Part shown: positions 53,983-64,000 of the stretch, in pieces | Position numbering within the stretch: position 1 is the stretch's first letter | Layout: the number at the start of each line of letters is the position of its first letter | DNA from: Paenarthrobacter sp. AR 02 | Lineage (GTDB): Bacteria; Actinomycetota; Actinomycetes; Actinomycetales; Micrococcaceae | DNA length: 64,000 nucleotides | Direction of reading: 5' to 3' | NCBI RefSeq assembly: GCF_021538675.1 | Contig: NZ_JAJUKH010000005.1 | Location: 141,560 to 205,559 of the forward strand | Made by a program: the position numbers and the translations under genes | The notes under the pieces: model-generated | Databases searched by the model: none | Seen by the model: the letters and a program-made list of their open reading frames with translations, nothing else | Told to the model about the DNA's origin: nothing

Positions 53983-54794
53983 TGACTGAACAATTCGCCA
54001 GCAAATCGGCTGAAGCCATTGACCGCGCCAAAGCTGAGGGCCGTGCGGCCTTGGTAGGCTACCTCCCGGCGGGTTACCCGACAGTGCAGGAAAGCATCGA
54101 GGCCGGCATCGCCCTGGCACGCAACGGCGCCGACCTGATCGAAATCGGCATCCCTTACTCTGATCCCGTGATGGACGGCCCGGTCATCCAGGCCGCCACG
54201 ACCGAGGCGATTTCCAACGGATTCCGTGTTGCCAACGTCTTCGACGTCGTGGCCGGTATTACCGCTGCCACCGATGCGGCCGTCCTGGTGATGACGTACT
54301 GGAACCCCGTCATGCGCATGGGCGTAGATGAATTCTCGCGTCGCCTGGCGGAAGCCGGGGGAGCGGGGCTTATCACGCCGGACCTCGTCCCGGACGAGGC
54401 CCATGAGTGGTTTGAAGCCTCCGACAAGTACGGCCTCGACCGGGTGTTCCTTGTGGCACCTTCATCCACGCCCGAACGCCTGGACATGACTGTCAAGGCA
54501 AGCCGCGGCTTCGTCTACGCTGTCTCGATCATGGGTGTCACCGGAACGCGCACCTCGGTCAGCAGCAGTGCCGAGGACGTGGTGGCCCGGGCCCACGCGG
54601 CCGGAGCCGAGCGGGTCTGCGTTGGTCTCGGAGTCTCCAACCCGGACCACGTACGCGAGATCGCCGCCTACGCGGACGGTGTGATCGTCGGTACCGCGTT
54701 GGTGGCGGCACTGCGCGACGGCGGGGTTGACGCCGTCGGGCAACTTACCAAGAACCTCAGCGCCGGTCTGGGCCGCGCGGCTGCAGAAGCCTAG
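53982..54794 (+). CDS. trpA: Tryptophan synthase alpha chain
   Basis: Cleaves indole-glycerol phosphate to indole. The 270-residue barrel has LVGYLPAGYPTVQES, the catalytic Glu/Asp in IEIGIPYSDPVMDGPVIQAA, MTYWNPVMRMG, and VCVGLGVSNPDHV. It is one base into trpB's stop and 21 bp before lgt. Confidence 0.96.
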   Translation: MTEQFASKSAEAIDRAKAEGRAALVGYLPAGYPTVQESIEAGIALARNGADLIEIGIPYSDPVMDGPVIQAATTEAISNGFRVANVFDVVAGITAATDAAVLVMTYWNPVMRMGVDEFSRRLAEAGGAGLITPDLVPDEAHEWFEASDKYGLDRVFLVAPSSTPERLDMTVKASRGFVYAVSIMGVTGTRTSVSSSAEDVVARAHAAGAERVCVGLGVSNPDHVREIAAYADGVIVGTALVAALRDGGVDAVGQLTKNLSAGLGRAAAEA

Positions 54795-54815
54795 GAAAAG
54801 GAAACAGCGAACCGA

Positions 54816-55970
54816 ATGCAGACCGTCCTCCACGCAGCGGCAATGGTCCCCCTGAGTATCCCGAGCCCTTCGTGGTCGGGTTTCGACATTCCGCTGCCGT
54901 GGGGGACGCTGCGTATCCACGCGTACGCCCTGTGCATCCTTGCGGGCATCATCGTTGGCCTCTGGCTGACGTCGGCGCGCTGGAAGCGGCGGGGTGCTCC
55001 GGAGGGAAGCCTGTGGGATATTGCCATCTGGGCGATTCCCTTCGGTATCATCGGTGGCCGCCTCTACCATGTGTTCTCGTCGCCGGATGCGTACTTCGGC
55101 CCTGGTTTTGACGGCACTGGCGACCTTTCCTTGATTCCGCAGATCCAACGGGGCGGTTTGGGGATCTGGGGTGCCGTGATTCTCGGTGTTGTGGGTGCCT
55201 GGATCGGCTGCCGTCGCACCGGGGTGAAACTCACGGCCTTCCTGGACGCTGCAGCTCCCGGTCTACTCCTGGCCCAGGCCATCGGCCGCCTGGGCAACTG
55301 GTTCAACCAGGAGCTCTTCGGGGCCCCGACCACGCTCCCGTGGGGTCTCCAGATTGATCCCGCAAACGCCAACTTCCCGGCCGGCATGCCTGCGGACACC
55401 CTGTTCCACCCAACATTCCTCTACGAACTGCTGTGGAACCTCGCCGGCGTCGGCATTCTGCTGCTCCTCGACAAGAAGTTCCAGTTCCGCTGGGGCCGCC
55501 TGTTCTGGCTTTACGCCGTCTACTACACCCTCGGCCGGGTGTGGATCGAAGCCCTCCGGATTGACGATGCCGAACAGATCACCCTCTTCGGTATTACTAC
55601 CAGGCTCAATGTCTGGACCAGTATTTTTGTCTTCATCGCAGCGCTGCTGATCTTCGTCGCCCTCGGACGTCTGGGTCGTCCGGTGCCGGACTCGCCGTAC
55701 TTGAAGGGCCGGGAGCCGGAAAAAAGCGTCGAAAAGGAACCGGCTACGGTGACGAGCGTCACCAGTCATGATGTGGACGCATCTGTCTCAGATACTGGTT
55801 CGCGTGATAATCTCCGTGATAACCAAAGCGATCCGGGCCACGTTGACGAGCCGCAGGATGCTGCAGGGCACGCCGCCAAGGACACTACGTCCGCCGCGGA
55901 TGCGACACCTGCCGCAACTGCCGTAAGGAAGGCCCCCGGATCCTCGCCGAAGGCAGACGACACCAAGTAG
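54816..55970 (+). CDS. lgt: Phosphatidylglycerol-prolipoprotein diacylglyceryl transferase
   Basis: Adds diacylglyceryl to the lipobox Cys of prolipoproteins at the cytoplasmic membrane. The 384-residue protein has about seven membrane segments, the phosphatidylglycerol-binding [15 protein letters not shown] signature (about residue 159), and [13 protein letters not shown] near the N-terminus. A Ser/Asp/Thr/Ala-rich tail (about residues 295-384) is an addition to the roughly 280-residue core. It follows trpA closely and may be read with it. Confidence 0.94.
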   Translation: MQTVLHAAAMVPLSIPSPSWSGFDIPLPWGTLRIHAYALCILAGIIVGLWLTSARWKRRGAPEGSLWDIAIWAIPFGIIGGRLYHVFSSPDAYFGPGFDGTGDLSLIPQIQRGGLGIWGAVILGVVGAWIGCRRTGVKLTAFLDAAAPGLLLAQAIGRLGNWFNQELFGAPTTLPWGLQIDPANANFPAGMPADTLFHPTFLYELLWNLAGVGILLLLDKKFQFRWGRLFWLYAVYYTLGRVWIEALRIDDAEQITLFGITTRLNVWTSIFVFIAALLIFVALGRLGRPVPDSPYLKGREPEKSVEKEPATVTSVTSHDVDASVSDTGSRDNLRDNQSDPGHVDEPQDAAGHAAKDTTSAADATPAATAVRKAPGSSPKADDTK

Positions 55971-56125
55971 TCGCCGTCGGTACAGGGGCAACAGAGTCAC
56001 CGCTCGTAGGGCCCAGTCCACAGCGTCGTGGCACCCCGGAAACCGGACCGCAGCATACCGATGTTCGCTGGTCAAGCCGGGGCCAGTGGTCTGCGTAACT
56101 GTTCGTTGCGCTGGATCGGCTGGCC

Positions 56126-56131
56126 TACAAT
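56126..56131 (+). promoter_or_regulatory. Candidate -10 of gltB
   Basis: TACAAT is the best -10 in the 259-bp lgt-gltB gap, about 95 bp before the gltB start; the -35 is weak. Confidence 0.35.
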
Positions 56132-56229
56132 TCCAAGTACTAGCGCTTTGTTATGCCCGTCACAGGGTAGGCAAGGTGGGGCCAACGTTGTCCCTTCCAT
56201 ACGCACGATCTCGAGGAAGGACGTCTCCC

Positions 56230-62293
<6,064 letters not shown>

Positions 62294-62312
62294 CGCCGGC
62301 AGGAACGTTTCT

Positions 62313-62348
62313 TTTACTCAATCAGCATGAACTACTTAGGGTAGGTAT
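62313..62348 (+). promoter_or_regulatory. Promoter of leaderless pyk
   Basis: TTTACT (62313-62318) and TAGGGT (62337-62342) are 18 bp apart; the -10 ends 6 nt before the ATG and no ribosome site is evident. Confidence 0.5.
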
Positions 62349-63842
62349 ATGAGACGCGCGAAAATTGTGGCAACTTTCGGCCCGGCTATCTCCAGCTTCG
62401 ACAACACCCTCGCGGTGCTGGAGGCCGGCGTCGACGTTGCCCGTATGAACATGAGCCACGGCGACTACTCCGTCCACGACAACACCTACGAGAACGTCCG
62501 CAAGGCCGCGGCCCAGCTGGGCAAGCCTGTGGCCATCATGGCCGACCTCCAGGGACCCAAGATCCGTCTGGGTCGCTTTGTTGACGGCCCCCACGAACTG
62601 GCTGTCGGCGACACGTTCACCATCACCACCGAAGACGTCCCGGGAACCAAGGACATCTGCTCCACCACGCTCAAGAGCCTTACCGAAGACGTCAACGTCG
62701 GCGACGCCCTGCTGATCGACGACGGCAAGGTAGCAATGCGCGCCGTTGAGGTGGACGACGTCAAGGTCGTCGCCGTTGTCACCGTCGGTGGCAAGGTGTC
62801 CAACAACAAGGGCATCAACCTGCCTGGTGTTGCAGTCAACGTCCCCGCGCTGAGCGAAAAGGACGAGGACGACCTCCGTTGGGCCCTCAAGCGGGGCGCG
62901 GACCTGATCGCACTCTCGTTCGTGCGCGATGCTTCCGACATCACCCGCGTCCACGAGATCATGGACGAAGAAGGCCGCCGCGTGCCGGTGATCGCCAAGA
63001 TCGAAAAGCCGCAGGCCGTGGACCAGCTCCACGAAATCATCGACGCCTTCGACGCCATCATGGTTGCCCGTGGCGACCTCGGCGTCGAGCTGCCGCTCGA
63101 AGAGGTGCCGATCGTCCAGAAGCGCGCCATTGAACTGGCACGCCGTTGGGCCAAGCCGGTCATCGTGGCCACCCAGGTTCTGGAATCCATGATCGACAAC
63201 CCGCGCCCGACGCGCGCCGAGGCTTCCGACTGCGCCAACGCAGTGCTCGACGGCGCCGACGCAGTCATGCTCTCCGGCGAGACCTCCGTGGGCCAGTACC
63301 CGATCGAAACCGTCAAGACGATGGCTCGGATCATCGAATCGACCGAAGTTCACGGCCTCGAGCGCGTCCCCCCGCTGGGCACCAAGCCCAAGACCCGCGG
63401 TGGCGCCATCACCCGTGCCGCCGTCGAAATCGCCGACCAACTGGACGCAAAGTACATCTGTACTTTCACCCAGTCCGGTGACTCGGCACGCCGCCTCTCG
63501 CGCCTGCGCCCGGTCAAGCCGGTCTTCGCTTTCACCCCGGTTGAGCACGTCTGGAACCAGCTCGCCCTCACGTGGGGCATCCAGCCGGTGCTGGTCCCGT
63601 CGGTGGGCCACACCGACGAAATGACCGCACAGGTAGACAAGAGCCTGCTGGAAATGGACCTGGTGGACGAAGGCGACCTGGTTGTGATCGCCGCCGGTTC
63701 CCCTCCCGGACAGGCCGGTTCCACCAACTCCCTGAAGGTCCACAAGGTAGGCGACCTTGCCGACACCTCCAAGACCGACGACGGTGCCCGCAAGGAGCCC
63801 GTTGGCCCATGGCCTGAAAAGAAGTCCAAGACCAAGGCATAG
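62349..63842 (+). CDS. pyk: Pyruvate kinase
   Basis: Converts phosphoenolpyruvate and ADP to pyruvate and ATP. The 497-residue protein has MRRAKIVATFGPAISS, MNMSHGD, the barrel motif PVIAKIEKPQAVDQ with the catalytic Lys, MVARGDLGVELPLE, ATQVLESMI, and a C-terminal allosteric domain. The product ends in a lysine-rich tail (EKKSKTKA). The insertion sequence starts about 31 bp downstream. Confidence 0.97.
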   Translation: MRRAKIVATFGPAISSFDNTLAVLEAGVDVARMNMSHGDYSVHDNTYENVRKAAAQLGKPVAIMADLQGPKIRLGRFVDGPHELAVGDTFTITTEDVPGTKDICSTTLKSLTEDVNVGDALLIDDGKVAMRAVEVDDVKVVAVVTVGGKVSNNKGINLPGVAVNVPALSEKDEDDLRWALKRGADLIALSFVRDASDITRVHEIMDEEGRRVPVIAKIEKPQAVDQLHEIIDAFDAIMVARGDLGVELPLEEVPIVQKRAIELARRWAKPVIVATQVLESMIDNPRPTRAEASDCANAVLDGADAVMLSGETSVGQYPIETVKTMARIIESTEVHGLERVPPLGTKPKTRGGAITRAAVEIADQLDAKYICTFTQSGDSARRLSRLRPVKPVFAFTPVEHVWNQLALTWGIQPVLVPSVGHTDEMTAQVDKSLLEMDLVDEGDLVVIAAGSPPGQAGSTNSLKVHKVGDLADTSKTDDGARKEPVGPWPEKKSKTKA

Positions 63843-63873
63843 CCCTTAGTCGTGAAAGCGGGCCCCACCTCTT

Positions 63874-64000
63874 TGAAGTGGTCCCCGAAAGTTGGACCGC
63901 TAAATAGATGCTAGGCCGCGAGGGTCTGAGCACGGTATTCCACCGGGCTCAGGCCCTTTAGCTTTGTTGAGATTCTTTTGGTGTTGTACCAGTGGATGTA
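63874..64000 (-). mobile_element. IS3-family insertion sequence, one end only
   Basis: The sequence starting TGAAGTGGTCCCCGAAAG at about 63874 looks like an IS3-family terminal inverted repeat, and the 3' end of a transposase lies just inside. The element continues beyond the window; its boundary could be a few bases off. Confidence 0.75.
63911..64000 (-). CDS. IS3-family transposase (DDE, OrfB), C-terminal 29 residues
   Basis: Reading the minus strand, the frame gives YIHWYNTKRISTKLKG, then LSPVEYRAQTLAA and a TAG stop, the standard end of the IS3/IS150-group transposase (YNxxRxHxxLxxxSPxEY). Only the last 29 codons fall in the window, so integrity of the rest cannot be judged. Confidence 0.85.
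   Translation of the reverse strand, partial: YIHWYNTKRISTKLKGLSPVEYRAQTLAA

Noticed and set aside
62322..63743. 473-codon open frame antisense to pyk
   Set aside because: It is a low-complexity shadow; pyruvate kinase on the plus strand is complete and canonical.
63853..63874. An alternative IS boundary at the TG of TGAAAGCGGG
   Set aside because: The sequence at 63874 fits IS3-family ends better; the choice needs the other end of the element.

Overview
The window is a stretch of ordinary chromosome from a high-GC actinobacterium. Gene content and protein style fit Micrococcaceae of the Arthrobacter/Paenarthrobacter type: SepH, DUF3710, DUF3159, DUF3093, DUF4193 and DUF3000 families, a TIGR03085 protein, a HGxxPAAW protein in the trp cluster, GTG/TTG starts and many apparently leaderless genes. 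The genus is an inference from gene content, not a database result. Nearly all DNA is coding, and 4-bp or 1-bp stop/start overlaps link many operons.

Layout. 1-9.3 kb: the conserved actinobacterial dut neighbourhood (sepH, DUF4193, DUF3093, dut, DUF3710, OB-fold protein, DUF3159), two TrkA-type K+ regulatory proteins divergent from a KimA-like K+ transporter, and a TRAM/RumA-type RNA methyltransferase. 9.5-16.9 kb: aconitase, dxs, a DUF402 protein, two small uncharacterised proteins and an aldo/keto reductase. 17-22.7 kb (minus): fatty-acid beta-oxidation pair fadBA, an RNase D-like exonuclease and DUF3000. 22.7-26 kb (minus): a tight three-gene unit DUF6421-SDR-threonine-aldolase-like whose joint function I cannot name; it is the best candidate here for an undescribed pathway. 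26-34.9 kb: msrB, a hypothetical gene, an alpha/beta hydrolase, YbaK-type deacylase, sufE-sseA, zapE, benE, a small antitoxin-like protein and an amino-acid permease.

35-36.1 kb: seven tRNA genes (Gly-GCC x3, Val-GAC x2, Cys-GCA on minus; Val-CAC on plus), including a recent 206-bp tandem duplication. 36.3-45.8 kb: a stand-alone PD-(D/E)XK (Cas4/RecB-like) nuclease gene, def-fmt-rsmB-rpe, then an FMN riboswitch heading ribM-ribD-ribE-ribB-ribA-ribH, a complete riboflavin unit with its own importer. 45.8-54.8 kb: hisE, hisG, hisF, hisI interleaved with an antisense TIGR03085 gene, then trpE-TIGR02234-HGxxPAAW-trpC-trpB-trpA (no trpG, trpD or trpF here). 54.8-64 kb: lgt, gltB-gltD, pyk, and the end of an IS3-family insertion sequence that begins about 31 bp after pyk and runs off the window.

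Working together, the segment is mostly housekeeping: nucleotide sanitation, K+ homeostasis, TCA entry, isoprenoids, beta-oxidation, translation initiation and processing, flavin, His/Trp and glutamate biosynthesis. I found no CRISPR array, prophage or rRNA operon. No gene-free stretch exceeds about 300 bp except the riboswitch leader upstream of ribM.
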